Below are positions 7,967 to 16,824 of a stretch of 64,000 nucleotides of DNA, piece after piece; positions within the stretch are counted from its first letter, which is position 1, and every line of letters begins with the position of its first letter. The notes under the pieces are model-generated. The model made no database searches. It worked only from the letters and a program-made list of their open reading frames with translations, and had not been told where the DNA came from. The position numbers and the translations under genes were made by a program. The stretch comes from Brachybacterium sp. EE-P12 (GTDB lineage: Bacteria; Actinomycetota; Actinomycetes; Actinomycetales; Dermabacteraceae), in NCBI RefSeq assembly GCF_003711805.1, contig NZ_QXCP01000010.1, forward strand, positions 174,077 to 238,076. Direction: 5' to 3'.

Positions 7967-9252
7967 GCCCCTACCGCGCCAGCGACATCGGAGGCAGCGC
8001 CATCGGAGGAAGCATCGTCGGTGCGGGAGCCGTCCTCGCTCAGGGAACGTCGATGCCCGACGTAGCCCCACACCGCCAGCCCCAGGGCCGGCCCCCAGAA
8101 CCAGCAGGGGAACACCAGGGCGAGGACGAGCACGGTGGCCGGGCCCTGCGGGGCGGCTCCGATCAGCAGCGGCACGGCTGCGAAGGTGAGCAGGGCGGCG
8201 ACCGCTCCCCCGGGCACGGCGGCCGCGGCGACCGGCACGGGCCGTCCCGCGAGCACCGGCATCCAGCGCGGGAACAGCTCGCCCCACGGGAGGACCAGCC
8301 CGAGGGTCAGGACGATCCCGAGCCAGCCGCCCGAGGAGAGCAGCAGCCCCTGCAGCCGCACGGAGAGGTCCGTGGCGTGCTCACCGCCGAGCAGCGGCCA
8401 CGGGGTGAGCCAGGTCAGGCGCAGCAGCGCGTAGGGAGCCGGCCCGCACGCGGCGAGCACGGTGAGCGGTATCCGGTGGCGGGTGGCCCAGGCGGTCCCG
8501 CGCGCTGCCGCGACCGAGCCGCGCAGGGCGACGGCGGCGATGCCGAGCCACGTCGCGCCCAGCCCCACCAGCAGCAGGCTCAGGCCGATGGGAGCGAGGT
8601 CCGCGATCAGCGCCGGCGCGAGGCGGCCGACGAGCTCACGGGTCGCCGGTCCCAGCAGGACGGCTCCTGCCCCCAGGGCGAGCACCGTCACGGCCGAGAC
8701 CGCGAGACGCGCCCGGGGATAGCGGCGGATGACCTGCACCACCAGCAGCGCCACGATCAGGGGCATGGCGAGGGCGAGCAGGTAGCCGGCGGTGGCGAGG
8801 GTGGACATGCCGCCCATCGCCATCCCGCCCAGGACGCCGAGGACGATCCCGATCCAGGCCAGCGTCGCAGGAGGCAGGACCGCGGCGTGGGCGGTGAGCG
8901 AGGTCGCGACGCCGAGGAGCGCGGCGAGGGTCAGCACGAAGGCGGTCGGGACGGGGCCGACGATGCTCCCCAGCAGGGTCTCGGCGAGCACCTCGCCGAT
9001 CGGCCCGCGGCCGGGGAGGAGAAGCTCGAGAAGACCCACAGCAGCAGCGATCACGCTGGTCAGGAGGGCGCTGTGCAGCAGAGGGCGTGGCACGGGCGGC
9101 CGGTCGCGAGCCCCGGGCCGGACGGGGTCGTCGCGCTGGGAGAAGGCAGGGAGCCGGGCGGGACCAGCAGAGCGGGCGAGGCCGGCGGAGCGGGCGGAGC
9201 GATGGGATCGCACGGAGCTCTCAGCGGGTGGAGGGTTCACGGGGTGTTCCAT
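7963..9252 (-). CDS. Polytopic membrane protein coupled to the histidine kinase
   Basis: I do not recognise a named family. The 429-residue protein has a basic, disordered N-terminus of about 60 residues followed by about ten hydrophobic segments and a short acidic tail. It is the first gene of a three-gene operon with 4-bp overlaps to the kinase and then to the response regulator, so it may be an accessory sensor or a transporter-like partner. The ATG at 9252 was chosen because the frame upstream runs into a hexanucleotide repeat encoding Pro-Trp repeats. The spacing to a ribosome site is not clear, so the start is uncertain. Confidence 0.65.
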   Translation of the reverse strand: MEHPVNPPPAESSVRSHRSARSAGLARSAGPARLPAFSQRDDPVRPGARDRPPVPRPLLHSALLTSVIAAAVGLLELLLPGRGPIGEVLAETLLGSIVGPVPTAFVLTLAALLGVATSLTAHAAVLPPATLAWIGIVLGVLGGMAMGGMSTLATAGYLLALAMPLIVALLVVQVIRRYPRARLAVSAVTVLALGAGAVLLGPATRELVGRLAPALIADLAPIGLSLLLVGLGATWLGIAAVALRGSVAAARGTAWATRHRIPLTVLAACGPAPYALLRLTWLTPWPLLGGEHATDLSVRLQGLLLSSGGWLGIVLTLGLVLPWGELFPRWMPVLAGRPVPVAAAAVPGGAVAALLTFAAVPLLIGAAPQGPATVLVLALVFPCWFWGPALGLAVWGYVGHRRSLSEDGSRTDDASSDGAASDVAGAVGA

Positions 9253-9492
9253 GGCTCGAGCCTCGCCGAGCCGCGGTCGCGTGCCCTCCCCCGTGCGGGG
9301 GAACCCGCTCCCCCGGTCGTGGTGATCGCGTCCCGTCCCCGGGGCAGGGGCCGGGGACGGCCGGAGCCAGGGCCAGGGCCAGGGCCAGGGCCAGGGCCAG
9401 GGCTGAAGGATCGAGCGCACGGGGGTCGCGGACGGAGGGACCGCCGTGACCCGGCAGGCGATGCGTGCGGGCCCCGTCAGCGGTGCCGGGGC
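9253..9492. promoter_or_regulatory. Promoter region of the three-gene signalling operon
   Basis: This 240-nt gap lies upstream of the membrane-protein gene and downstream of the monooxygenase start side. It contains six perfect copies of CCAGGG (9367-9402). No clear -35/-10 pair was found. Confidence 0.35.
9367..9402. repeat. (CCAGGG)6 tandem hexanucleotide repeat
   Basis: Six exact head-to-tail copies of CCAGGG, with partial copies at the edges, lie about 115 bp upstream of the operon start. Read on the minus strand it would encode alternating Pro-Trp. Repeat-number change here would alter promoter spacing, not a protein. Confidence 0.9.
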
Positions 9493-10656
9493 TCAGCGCG
9501 CGAGGAAGCTCCGGGCGGCGAACAGGCTCGCGCCGGGCAGCGTCACCGCACGGCGGGCGATCTGCTGGAACCGCAGCTGGGCCCGGTTCGCGGGAGCGAA
9601 GAAGGAGGCGCTGCGTCGGCCCGCACGTTGCGCGGCGTGGGCCGTCGGCCGCCAGCGGCGCTCGTACTCGACCAGTCCGGTCTCCACGTGCGGCCCGGCG
9701 GCGCGGAGGCTGCGGGCCAGCGCCTCGGCGCCCGCGATGGCCAGGGAGGTGCCCTGTCCGGCCAGCAGCGAGGGGGCATGGGCGGCGTCCCCGGCGAGCA
9801 CGACCCGTCCCCGGCTCCAGCGGGGCGCGACGGCCTGCGCGACGAGGTCGTCGTAGAAGCTCTCCGGGGCGTGGGCGAGGGCTCGGTCGACCTGCGGGTG
9901 CAGTCCCGCGAACTCGCGCTGGAGCCGCGCGCGGTCCGGGACCGGTCGCTCGGTGCTCGCGGCATCGGTGCGCTTGGCGAACATCGCGCCGACGCGGCCG
10001 TCCCCCGCCGCGTACACCCAGCCCACGCGGCCGACGGTGTCGGTCATGAGCATCCGCTCCCCCAGCTCGCCTGCGAGCTGCGGATCCGGGTAGAGGTAGC
10101 TCGCCACCCGGTATCCCATCGGCACGATCCGGCCGTGTCCCGGCGCGACCCGCTCCCGCACGGCCGAGCGCACGCCGTCGCAGGCCACGACCAGGTCGGA
10201 CTCGATGCTCGTCCCGTCGGCGAGCTCGACGAGGGCGCCGCGCGGGGAGCCCCCGCCCTGCAGCCCGATGTCGCGCACCCCGACGGCACGGGTGCCGTAA
10301 CGCAGGTCGACGGAGCCCGGCAGCACCGCGAGGAGCCCGAGCTCGACCTCGGGGCGCAGGATGGAGAAGTAGCGCCCGCCCGCGGCCGCGACGAGGGGGC
10401 CGACGTCGATCCGGCCGGACTCCGCCCCGTCGGGGGTCCCGTAGCGCACTCCCTCGTAGGCGTGCCCGCGGGAGCGGAGCTCGTCGATGACCCCCATCCG
10501 CTCGGCGGCGAGGAAGCCGGGACCGAAGAAGTCGATCATGTACCCGCCGCCGCGCGGGCCCGGGGAGGCCTCGAGCACCGTGACGTCGTGATCGGGGGCG
10601 AGCTGGTGGGCGAGGGCGAGGCCGGCGATGCCGCCTCCGATGACGGTGACGTCCAT
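9493..10656 (-). CDS. FAD-dependent monooxygenase (PHBH/TetX-like)
   Basis: A 387-residue flavoprotein. The N-terminal dinucleotide-binding motif is VIGGGIAGL (residues 5-13). The middle DLVVACDGVRSAVRE is the DG motif, and GDAAHAPSLLAGQGTSLAIAGAEAL is the second FAD-binding block of group A flavin hydroxylases. These enzymes use NAD(P)H and O2 to hydroxylate aromatic or polyketide-like small molecules, and some inactivate antibiotics. The gene stands alone, with the ABC exporter genes upstream on the same strand after a 150-nt gap. The substrate cannot be predicted. The start at 10656 gives the expected FAD motif at residue 5. Confidence 0.88.
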   Translation of the reverse strand: MDVTVIGGGIAGLALAHQLAPDHDVTVLEASPGPRGGGYMIDFFGPGFLAAERMGVIDELRSRGHAYEGVRYGTPDGAESGRIDVGPLVAAAGGRYFSILRPEVELGLLAVLPGSVDLRYGTRAVGVRDIGLQGGGSPRGALVELADGTSIESDLVVACDGVRSAVRERVAPGHGRIVPMGYRVASYLYPDPQLAGELGERMLMTDTVGRVGWVYAAGDGRVGAMFAKRTDAASTERPVPDRARLQREFAGLHPQVDRALAHAPESFYDDLVAQAVAPRWSRGRVVLAGDAAHAPSLLAGQGTSLAIAGAEALARSLRAAGPHVETGLVEYERRWRPTAHAAQRAGRRSASFFAPANRAQLRFQQIARRAVTLPGASLFAARSFLAR

Positions 10657-10806
10657 GCCCTCGACGCTACCCGCGCGACGCCGGCCTGCCCAGGGGGATC
10701 TCCCCCGGGCTGGACGACGCCGCGCCAGGGCCGGCGGCCGGCGGCCCGGCGACGGGGCGGGGCCCGGCGGGGGCGATCTCGCGGGCGGCTCCTCTGCCGC
10801 CGCCTG

Positions 10807-12831
10807 CTACTCGAGCTCCGGCTCGGTCGCGGCGACGGCCGGGACCGGGCCGGTCGTGGTGCCCTCCAGCACGGCCTCGTCCTCGTCGGGATCGACCCCG
10901 TCGGCGAACTGCGACCAGTACAGCCGGTGGTAGGCGCCCTCCGCGGCCAGCAGCGCCTCGTGCGAGCCCTGCTCGACGATGTCGCCGTGCTCCATCACGA
11001 GGATCACGTCGGCGTCGCGGATCGTGGAGAGCCGGTGCGCGATCACGAAGGAGGTCCGGTCGGTGCGCAGCGCCGCCATCGCCTCCTGCACGAGCACCTC
11101 GGTGCGGGTGTCCACGGAGCTGGTCGCCTCGTCGAGGATCAGCAGCGCCGGGTCGGCGAGGAAGGCGCGGGCGATCGTGATCAGCTGCCGCTCGCCGGCG
11201 GAGACGTTCGCGCCCTCGTCCTCGATGACGGTGTCGTAGCCGTCGGGGAGGGTGTGCACGAAGCGGTCCACGAAGGTGGCGGTCGCGGCGGCGACCACCT
11301 CCTCGTCGGTCGCGTCCAGCCGGCCGTAGCGGATGTTCTCGCGGATCGTGCCGCCGAAGAGCACCGCGTCCTGGAGCACCATGCCCACGCGGGAGCGCAC
11401 CGCGCCGCGGTCCAGGGCGCGGATGTCCACGCCGTCCAGCCGGATCTGCCCGGCGTCGATCTCGTAGAACCGCATGATGAGGTTCACCAGCGTGGTCTTC
11501 CCGGCGCCGGTGGGGCCGACGATCGCGATCGTCTGCCCGGGCTCCGCGGTCAGGGACAGGTCCGTGATCAGCGGCTTCTCCGGGGTGTAGGAGAAGGCGA
11601 CGTGGTCGAACTCGATCCGGCCGCGGGTGGGTCCGGTGAGCTCGGCGCGCTCGATGCGCTCGCCGACGGCGGTGATCTGCCCGTCGGCCTCCTGCTCCTC
11701 GGCGTCCAGCAGCTCGAAGATCCGCTCGGCGGAGGCGACGCCGGAGATGAGCATGTTCGCCATGCCCGCCACCTCGCCCAGCGGCGCGTTGAACTCGCGG
11801 GAGTACTGGATGAACGCGGTGACCTGGCCGAGGCTCATCTGCCCGGCCGCGATCCGCAGACCGCCGACCACGGCGATGCCGACGTAGCCGAGGTAGGTCA
11901 CCCACTGCATGATCGGCATGATCATGCCGGAGTAGAACTGGGCCTTGAAGGAGGCCTCCCACAGCTCCTCGTTGCGCGCATCGAACTGCTCGCGCATCGC
12001 GTCCTGGCGGTCGAAGACGGTGACCAGGTCGTGGCCGGTGAAGGACTCCTCGACATGGCCGTTCAGGCGGCCCGTGCCCCGCCACTGGGCGGTGAAGAGC
12101 TTCTGCGACTTGGAGCCGATGATGCCGATGACCACGCCGGAGATCGGCAGGGCGATCAGGGCGATGAGCGCGAGCTGCCAGGACAGCCAGAACATCATCA
12201 CGGTGATGCCGACGATGGTGAGGACCGCATAGACGAGGGAGGCGAAGGCCTGCTGCAGCGCGGTCTGCACGTTGTCGACGTCGTTGGTGGTGCGCGAGAG
12301 CAGGTCGCCGCGCTGGCGGATGTCGAAGTAGCTCAGCGGCAGTCGGTTCACCTTCGCCTCGATCCGTTCGCGCAGGTCGTAGACGATGTCCATCACCACG
12401 TCGTTCAGCAGCCGGCCCTGGAGCCAGTCGAACAGCGCCGCGATGACGTACATCCCCAGCACGATCAGCAGCAGGCGTCCGAGCGCGGGGAAGTCCACGC
12501 CGTCGCCGAGGAAGCCGTCGAAGATGACGTCCATCGCATCGCCGAGGATCGAGGGCGCCCACACGGTCAGCACGGTCGAGACGATGCCGAAGGCGAGCAC
12601 GACGGACAGCCCCAGCTCGTGGGTGCGGAAGGTGCCGGCGAGTCGCAGCGCGGAGGGCCAGAAGGCCTTGGCCTTGCGCGGCGCGCCCTCGCCCCACTCG
12701 CTGCTGATCGAGTCCTGCATCTCGAGGATCTCGGACTCGGTGAGCTCGGTGGTCTCGGTGGTGGAGGACGCCCGGCCGGTCGTCCGCGCCTCGCGCTTCG
12801 TGCGCCGGGAGTTCTTCTGCGCCGCGCTCAT
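10807..12831 (-). CDS. ABC exporter, second half of heterodimer
   Basis: A 674-residue half-transporter. About 75 N-terminal polar residues come first, then six membrane helices (about 90-370), then an ATPase domain with Walker A GPTGAGKTT, signature VSAGERQ (in place of LSGGQ), Walker B LLILDEATSSVD and the H-loop His of IAHRLSTI. It resembles the C-terminal partner of MDR-type heterodimers (LmrCD/TM287-288/YheHI). Its ATG overlaps the stop of the upstream half-transporter by 4 bp. Here the catalytic Glu after Walker B is intact (DEA), so this is the half with the active ATP site. It probably exports drugs or lipids. Confidence 0.92.
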   Translation of the reverse strand: MSAAQKNSRRTKREARTTGRASSTTETTELTESEILEMQDSISSEWGEGAPRKAKAFWPSALRLAGTFRTHELGLSVVLAFGIVSTVLTVWAPSILGDAMDVIFDGFLGDGVDFPALGRLLLIVLGMYVIAALFDWLQGRLLNDVVMDIVYDLRERIEAKVNRLPLSYFDIRQRGDLLSRTTNDVDNVQTALQQAFASLVYAVLTIVGITVMMFWLSWQLALIALIALPISGVVIGIIGSKSQKLFTAQWRGTGRLNGHVEESFTGHDLVTVFDRQDAMREQFDARNEELWEASFKAQFYSGMIMPIMQWVTYLGYVGIAVVGGLRIAAGQMSLGQVTAFIQYSREFNAPLGEVAGMANMLISGVASAERIFELLDAEEQEADGQITAVGERIERAELTGPTRGRIEFDHVAFSYTPEKPLITDLSLTAEPGQTIAIVGPTGAGKTTLVNLIMRFYEIDAGQIRLDGVDIRALDRGAVRSRVGMVLQDAVLFGGTIRENIRYGRLDATDEEVVAAATATFVDRFVHTLPDGYDTVIEDEGANVSAGERQLITIARAFLADPALLILDEATSSVDTRTEVLVQEAMAALRTDRTSFVIAHRLSTIRDADVILVMEHGDIVEQGSHEALLAAEGAYHRLYWSQFADGVDPDEDEAVLEGTTTGPVPAVAATEPELE

Positions 12832-14591
12832 GCCATCTCCTCCGCGGTGATCTGGGAGTCGACGATCTCCCGGTAGGTCTCGGAGCTCGAAAGGAGCTCC
12901 TCGTGGGTGCCGCGGCCGACGATCCGGCCCTCCTCGAGCACGAGGATCTGATCCGCGGAAGTGATGGTGGAGATGCGCTGGGCGACGATGATCGTGGTCG
13001 CCCCGCGGGTGCGGCGGGCGAGGCCCTCGCGCACCTTCGCATCGGTGGTGACGTCGAGCGCCGAGAACGAGTCGTCGAAGACGTACACGCGCGGCGCGGC
13101 GACGAGGGTGCGGGCGATGCACAGCCGCTGGCGCTGGCCGCCGGAGACGTTCGTGCCGCCCTGCGAGACGGTGGACTCGAGGCCCCTGGCGACGTCCTCG
13201 CCCTCGCCGGTGGTCCGCTCGCGCACGAAGCCGTCGCCCTGGGCGACCTCGAGCGCCTCCCACAGCTGCGCCTCGTCGGCCGAGGGGTCGCCGAAGCGGA
13301 GGTTGTGGGCGATGGTGCCGGAGAACAGGTACGGCTTCTGCGGCACCAGGCCGACGGTCCGGGAGATGTCCGCACGGGCGAGGTCGGTGACGGGCACCCC
13401 GTCGAGCAGGACCTGGCCGTGCGTCGCGTCGTGCAGGCGCGGGATGAGGCTGACCAGGGTGGTCTTCCCGGATCCGGTCGAGCCGATGATCGCGGTGGTG
13501 CGTCCGGCCTCGGCGGTGAAGGAGATGCCGTCCAGCACCGGCGACTCGGCGCCGGGGTAGGCGAAGGTGACGTCGCGGAACTCGACTGTCGCGCCGCCGT
13601 CGGCCGCCGGCAGCGGGACGGGGGCGGCGGGCTCGTGGAGGGTGGGGGCGGTCTCGAGCACCTCGCCGATGCGCCGGCCGGAGATGATTGCGCGCGGGAA
13701 CATCATGAACATGAAGGTGCCCATCATGACCGCCATGAGGATCTGCAGCAGGTACTGCATGAAGGCGGTCAGCGCACCGACCTCGACCAGGCCCGCGTCC
13801 ACGCGGTGACCGCCGAACCAGAGCACTGCGGCGGTGGCGAGGTGGAGCACGATCGTGATCGCCGGGCCCATGAGCACGAACAGGCGGCCGATCCGCACGG
13901 AGGTGTCGGTCAGGGTCGCGTTCGCGTCGCGGAAGCGGCGCGTCTCGTGCTCCTCGCGCACGAAGGCGCGCACCACGCGGATGCCCATGATCTGCTCGCG
14001 CATGACGCCGTTGATCGCGTCGATGTTGTCCTGCATGCGCTGGAACAGCGGCATCAGGCGGGTGACGAGGAAGCCGACGATCACCATCAGCACCGGCACG
14101 GAGACCCACACCAGCCAGGACAGACCGGGGTCCTCCTGGATCGCCATGACGATCCCGCCGATGGACATGATCGGCACCATGACCATGAAGTTCAGGGTCA
14201 TCAGCACCAGCATCTGGACCTGCTGGACGTCGTTGGTGGCGCGGGTGATGAGGGTCGGGGCGCCGTAGCGGCCCAGCTCCTCGGTGGAGAAGCGGTCCAC
14301 ACGGGTGTAGACGGAGCGTCGGATGTCGCGGCCCAGACCCATCGCGGCGCGCGCCCCGAACCAGACCGAGGTGATCGCGGTGATGACCTGCACGATGGCG
14401 ACCAGCAGCATGAGGCCGCCGACGCGCCAGATGTAGTCGGTGTCGCCGGTGGCGACGCCGTTGTCGATGATGTCGGCGTTGAGGCTGGGCAGGTATAGGG
14501 TCGCGAGCACGGTCGCGAGCTGGAGGACGGCGACGGCGGCCACGTGCGGCAGGTAGGGCCGCAGATGTCGCCGGATCAGGGTCCAGAGCAT
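12828..14591 (-). CDS. ABC exporter, first half of heterodimer
   Basis: A 587-residue half-transporter: six membrane helices in residues 15-310, then an ATPase domain with Walker A GSTGSGKTT, signature NVSGGQRQR, Walker B RVYVFDDSFSALD and switch residue Gln in IVAQRISTI. The Glu that hydrolyses ATP is Asp (FDDS) and the H-loop His is Gln. These are the degenerate-site substitutions seen in one half of heterodimeric exporters such as LmrC/TM287. So this subunit pairs with the downstream one, and only one of the two composite ATP sites is likely to be catalytic. ATG at 14591 has GGGAG upstream. The first base of the operon lies near tandem repeats. Confidence 0.92.
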   Translation of the reverse strand: MLWTLIRRHLRPYLPHVAAVAVLQLATVLATLYLPSLNADIIDNGVATGDTDYIWRVGGLMLLVAIVQVITAITSVWFGARAAMGLGRDIRRSVYTRVDRFSTEELGRYGAPTLITRATNDVQQVQMLVLMTLNFMVMVPIMSIGGIVMAIQEDPGLSWLVWVSVPVLMVIVGFLVTRLMPLFQRMQDNIDAINGVMREQIMGIRVVRAFVREEHETRRFRDANATLTDTSVRIGRLFVLMGPAITIVLHLATAAVLWFGGHRVDAGLVEVGALTAFMQYLLQILMAVMMGTFMFMMFPRAIISGRRIGEVLETAPTLHEPAAPVPLPAADGGATVEFRDVTFAYPGAESPVLDGISFTAEAGRTTAIIGSTGSGKTTLVSLIPRLHDATHGQVLLDGVPVTDLARADISRTVGLVPQKPYLFSGTIAHNLRFGDPSADEAQLWEALEVAQGDGFVRERTTGEGEDVARGLESTVSQGGTNVSGGQRQRLCIARTLVAAPRVYVFDDSFSALDVTTDAKVREGLARRTRGATTIIVAQRISTITSADQILVLEEGRIVGRGTHEELLSSSETYREIVDSQITAEEMA

Positions 14592-14820
14592 GGGGGTCTC
14601 CCGGAGCAGGGGTGGTGCGGCCCGGCCGACGGGGTGAGCGGCCGGGGTCTCGTCGGAGCGTAGGAACAAGCGCGGACAGATCCTGTCCGCGAGGGGCCCG
14701 GTCGGTGCGATGCGGGGCGGGCGCACGCGAGGGCTGACGGTCCATCCTGCCCCGGCAGCCCTCCTCGACGCACCCGACTTTCGGCCAGGGCGATGCGATA
14801 CGCGGCACCGCGCGCCGGCA

Positions 14821-14880
14821 CGGCCGGGCACCGGGCGGCACGGACGGGCACCGGGCGGCACGGACGGGCACCGGGCGGCA
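14821..14880. repeat. 20-bp tandem repeat, three copies
   Basis: Three head-to-tail 20-bp units (CGGACGGGCACCGGGCGGCA) occupy 14821-14840, 14841-14860 and 14861-14880. The first differs in one base. The unit length is not a multiple of three and the array is intergenic. Confidence 0.92.
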
Positions 14881-14893
14881 CCCCGGTCAGCGC

Positions 14894-14933
14894 CCCTCCA
14901 GCCCTCCAGCCCTCCGGCCCTCCAGCCCTCCAG
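14894..14933. repeat. 8-bp tandem repeat, five copies
   Basis: Five units of CCCTCCAG run from 14894 to 14933, the third reading CCCTCCGG. The last unit overlaps the left arm of the inverted repeat at 14930. Confidence 0.9.
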
Positions 14934-14986
14934 CGCAGCAAAGTTGGGGGTATGCGCCGTTCATAAGCCCCACTTTGCTGCGCTGG
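14930..14986 (-). terminator. Long-armed inverted repeat after lrgB
   Basis: The left arm 14930-14948 (CCAGCGCAGCAAAGT then TGGG) pairs with 14968-14986, with 15 perfect pairs, one mismatch and three more pairs. The loop is 19 nt. It begins about 90 nt past the lrgB stop on the minus strand. A factor-independent terminator or a protein-binding palindrome are both possible, and no U-tract follows. Confidence 0.55.
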
Positions 14987-15076
14987 CCTCGGCGATGCCG
15001 CGGAGGAGAGGAAGGCGAGAACGCCTCAGCGAGGGGGCAGGGGGAGAGAATGCCTCGGCGGAACGGCCATCAACGA

Positions 15077-15775
15077 TCAGCCGGTGACGAGGTGCGCGAC
15101 CACGGGCAGGGTCACCGTCATCGCCAGGGCGTTCAGCACCATCGCGGCGCTCGACCAGCCGCCGGAGACCGCGGACTCCCCCAGCACGCGGGACGTGCCG
15201 ATGCCGTGCGAGGTCAGGCCGATCGCGAAGCCCCGGGCCCGCTCGTCCCGCACCCGCACCAGGCTCAGCAGCGCCGGTCCGACCACGGCGCCGAGCACCC
15301 CGGAGATCAGGGTGAGCACCACCGCCATCGGCACCGAGGCCTGCAGGATCTCGGCGATCGTGAGGCCGACGGGGGAGGTCACCGAGCGCGGCAGCGCGGC
15401 ACGCAGCAGGGCGTCGTCGGCCCCGAAGGCGACCATCGCGCCGACGGTCGCGCCGATGCTCACCACCCCGCCCGCCACGAGCGCGGCGATCACCGCGGGC
15501 GCCGAGGAGAGCAGCGCCTTCCCGTGGCGCAGCAGCGGCAGGGCGAGGGCGACGGTCGCGGGGCCGAGCAGGAGCGTGAGCAGAGCGACCTGCTCGAGAT
15601 AGAGGGAGTACGGCATCCCGGTCAGCTGCAGGACGCTCGCGATCACGACCACGCACACCAGCACCGGGGAGAGCAGGCCGGGCCGGCCGAGCCGGTGGTA
15701 CATGCCGTGGGAGGCGAGGTACACGCCGAGGGTCAGGGCGAGGCCGAAGACGGGCAGCTCGTACAGCGCGCTCAT
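15077..15775 (-). CDS. lrgB: LrgB family protein
   Basis: A 232-residue membrane protein with about six or seven hydrophobic segments and the LrgB/CidB family segments TSPVGLTIAEIL and GLTSHGIGTSRVLGE. LrgAB/CidAB proteins were described as holin/antiholin-like in staphylococci, and homologues are linked to export of glycolate or pyruvate. In this pair LrgA and LrgB probably act together at the membrane. The ATG at 15775 overlaps the lrgA stop by 4 bp. Confidence 0.9.
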   Translation of the reverse strand: MSALYELPVFGLALTLGVYLASHGMYHRLGRPGLLSPVLVCVVVIASVLQLTGMPYSLYLEQVALLTLLLGPATVALALPLLRHGKALLSSAPAVIAALVAGGVVSIGATVGAMVAFGADDALLRAALPRSVTSPVGLTIAEILQASVPMAVVLTLISGVLGAVVGPALLSLVRVRDERARGFAIGLTSHGIGTSRVLGESAVSGGWSSAAMVLNALAMTVTLPVVAHLVTG

Positions 15776-16197
15776 GCCGTGGCCCTCTCCTGGTCGTCGG
15801 CCCCGCCGCGTCGTCGGTCCTGGCGGCGCAGCAGGGTCTGCAGCAGCAGCCCCGAGATCAGCAGGGCGAGCACGAAGGAGCCGCCGACGGCGAGCGCGAG
15901 CGGCAGCGCGTTCTCGGCGAGGGTGCGCAGCTCGAGCAGGATCCCCACGCCCGGCGGGACGAACAGCAGCTGCAGGTGCTGGAGGAGGGGCGTGGCCGCG
16001 GGCTCGGCCGCGCGGACGACGGCGCGCGTGGGGCGCAGCACCCCGAGCAGCACGATCAGCAGCAGCCCGAGCACGACCCCCGGGATCGGCAGGCCGAGCA
16101 GCGCCGAGACGGCGAGACCCGCCATCTGGGCCAGCAGGAGGATCACGAGCCCGAGCAGCACCGGGGGCAGGAGAGCGGCGCGGGACATGGGCTCCAT
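15772..16197 (-). CDS. lrgA: LrgA/CidA family protein
   Basis: A 141-residue protein with four hydrophobic helices (LLGLVILLLAQMAGLAVSAL, PGVVLGLLLIVLL, the FVPPGVGIL loop, and a C-terminal helix) ending in a basic/acidic tail. The PGVVLG and FVPPGVG segments are LrgA signatures. It forms an operon with lrgB by a 4-bp overlap. The start is set at ATG 16197. ATG 16188 is an alternative, as neither has a strong ribosome site. The gene is divergent from the acetyltransferase with only 60 nt between, so promoters must overlap. Confidence 0.85.
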   Translation of the reverse strand: MEPMSRAALLPPVLLGLVILLLAQMAGLAVSALLGLPIPGVVLGLLLIVLLGVLRPTRAVVRAAEPAATPLLQHLQLLFVPPGVGILLELRTLAENALPLALAVGGSFVLALLISGLLLQTLLRRQDRRRGGADDQERATA

Positions 16198-16245
16198 GGT
16201 GCCACCGGCGAGCACCGGGAGCAGGCCCATCTCCGGGTCGCCGCC

Positions 16246-16251
16246 CATACT
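16246..16251 (+). promoter_or_regulatory. -10 element of a probable leaderless transcript
   Basis: CATACT lies exactly 6 nt before the acetyltransferase ATG, the geometry of actinobacterial leaderless mRNAs. No ribosome site precedes that ATG, which agrees. Confidence 0.5.
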
Positions 16252-16257
16252 GGCCGC

Positions 16258-16761
16258 ATGCCTCTCGAGTTCCCGCTGCGCGGCGCGCGCCTGGACCTGC
16301 GTCCCTTCACGTCCTCGGATGCCGCGGCCGCGCACCGGATCTACGGGGACGCCGGGGTGATGCGGCACGTCGGCGAGGGCGAGCCGTCGAGCCCGGAGCA
16401 GACCGCGCGGATGCTCGTCGAGTACGCGGCCCATCAGGGGAGGCACGGCTTCGCCTTCTGGGCCGTGATCGAGCGCGAGACGGGTGCGCTGATCGGCGAC
16501 GCGGGGCTCGAGGTCACCGCGCAGGGCGTCGAGCTCGGGTACACGCTGGCCCGCAACCGGTGGGGCCACGGGTTCGCGACCGAGGCCGGGCGGCTGTGCG
16601 TCGCGGCGGCCGACGGGCCGCTCGGGCTGCGGCGCCTCGTCGCGCTGGCCGACGTCGAGAATCCGGCGTCGGCCGCGGTGCTCGGTCGGCTCGGCTTCGT
16701 CGAGGACCGGGTGGTCCGAGCCTACGGTCGCCCGCACCGGCGCTTCGTGCGCGAGCGCTGA
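16258..16761 (+). CDS. GNAT family N-acetyltransferase (RimJ/RimL-like)
   Basis: A 167-residue protein with the acetyltransferase pattern of the RimJ/RimL branch. An N-terminal RLDLRPFTSSDA strand is followed by AFWAVIERETGALIGDAGL (beta-strands 3-4), the acetyl-CoA-binding turn ELGYTLARNRWGHGFATEA (Q/RxxGxG/A-like, here RWGHGFA) and the C-terminal ENPASAAVLGRLGF motif. It transfers acetyl from acetyl-CoA to an unknown amine, possibly a protein N-terminus or small molecule. It stands alone and is probably translated from a leaderless transcript. Confidence 0.88.
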   Translation: MPLEFPLRGARLDLRPFTSSDAAAAHRIYGDAGVMRHVGEGEPSSPEQTARMLVEYAAHQGRHGFAFWAVIERETGALIGDAGLEVTAQGVELGYTLARNRWGHGFATEAGRLCVAAADGPLGLRRLVALADVENPASAAVLGRLGFVEDRVVRAYGRPHRRFVRER

Positions 16762-16824
16762 GCGCCGTCGTCGAGGAGACGCGCTGCCGAGCGCAGCCTC
16801 CGGAGCTGCGGGCCCGTCGGCAGG

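Larger units (their letters stand above)
14592..15076. other. 485-nt intergenic region rich in repeats
   Basis: Upstream of the ABC operon and downstream of lrgB. It holds a 20-bp tandem repeat (14821-14880), an 8-bp tandem repeat (14894-14933) and a long inverted repeat (14930-14986). Open frames crossing it have no ribosome sites or family resemblance. The ABC operon promoter must lie here, but no convincing -35/-10 pair is visible. Confidence 0.5.

Noticed and set aside
7417..12876. A 1819-codon open frame on the plus strand antisense to kinase, membrane, monooxygenase and ABC genes
   Set aside because: Its composition is what the complement of high-GC codon usage gives. The minus-strand genes carry clear domains and 4-bp overlaps, and no domain is recognisable on this frame.
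10807..14871. A single 1354-residue protein from the long minus-strand frame over both ABC genes
   Set aside because: The upstream portion reads antisense-like or out-of-frame sequence of the first ABC gene. The second gene has its own ATG at 12831 with a 4-bp overlap.
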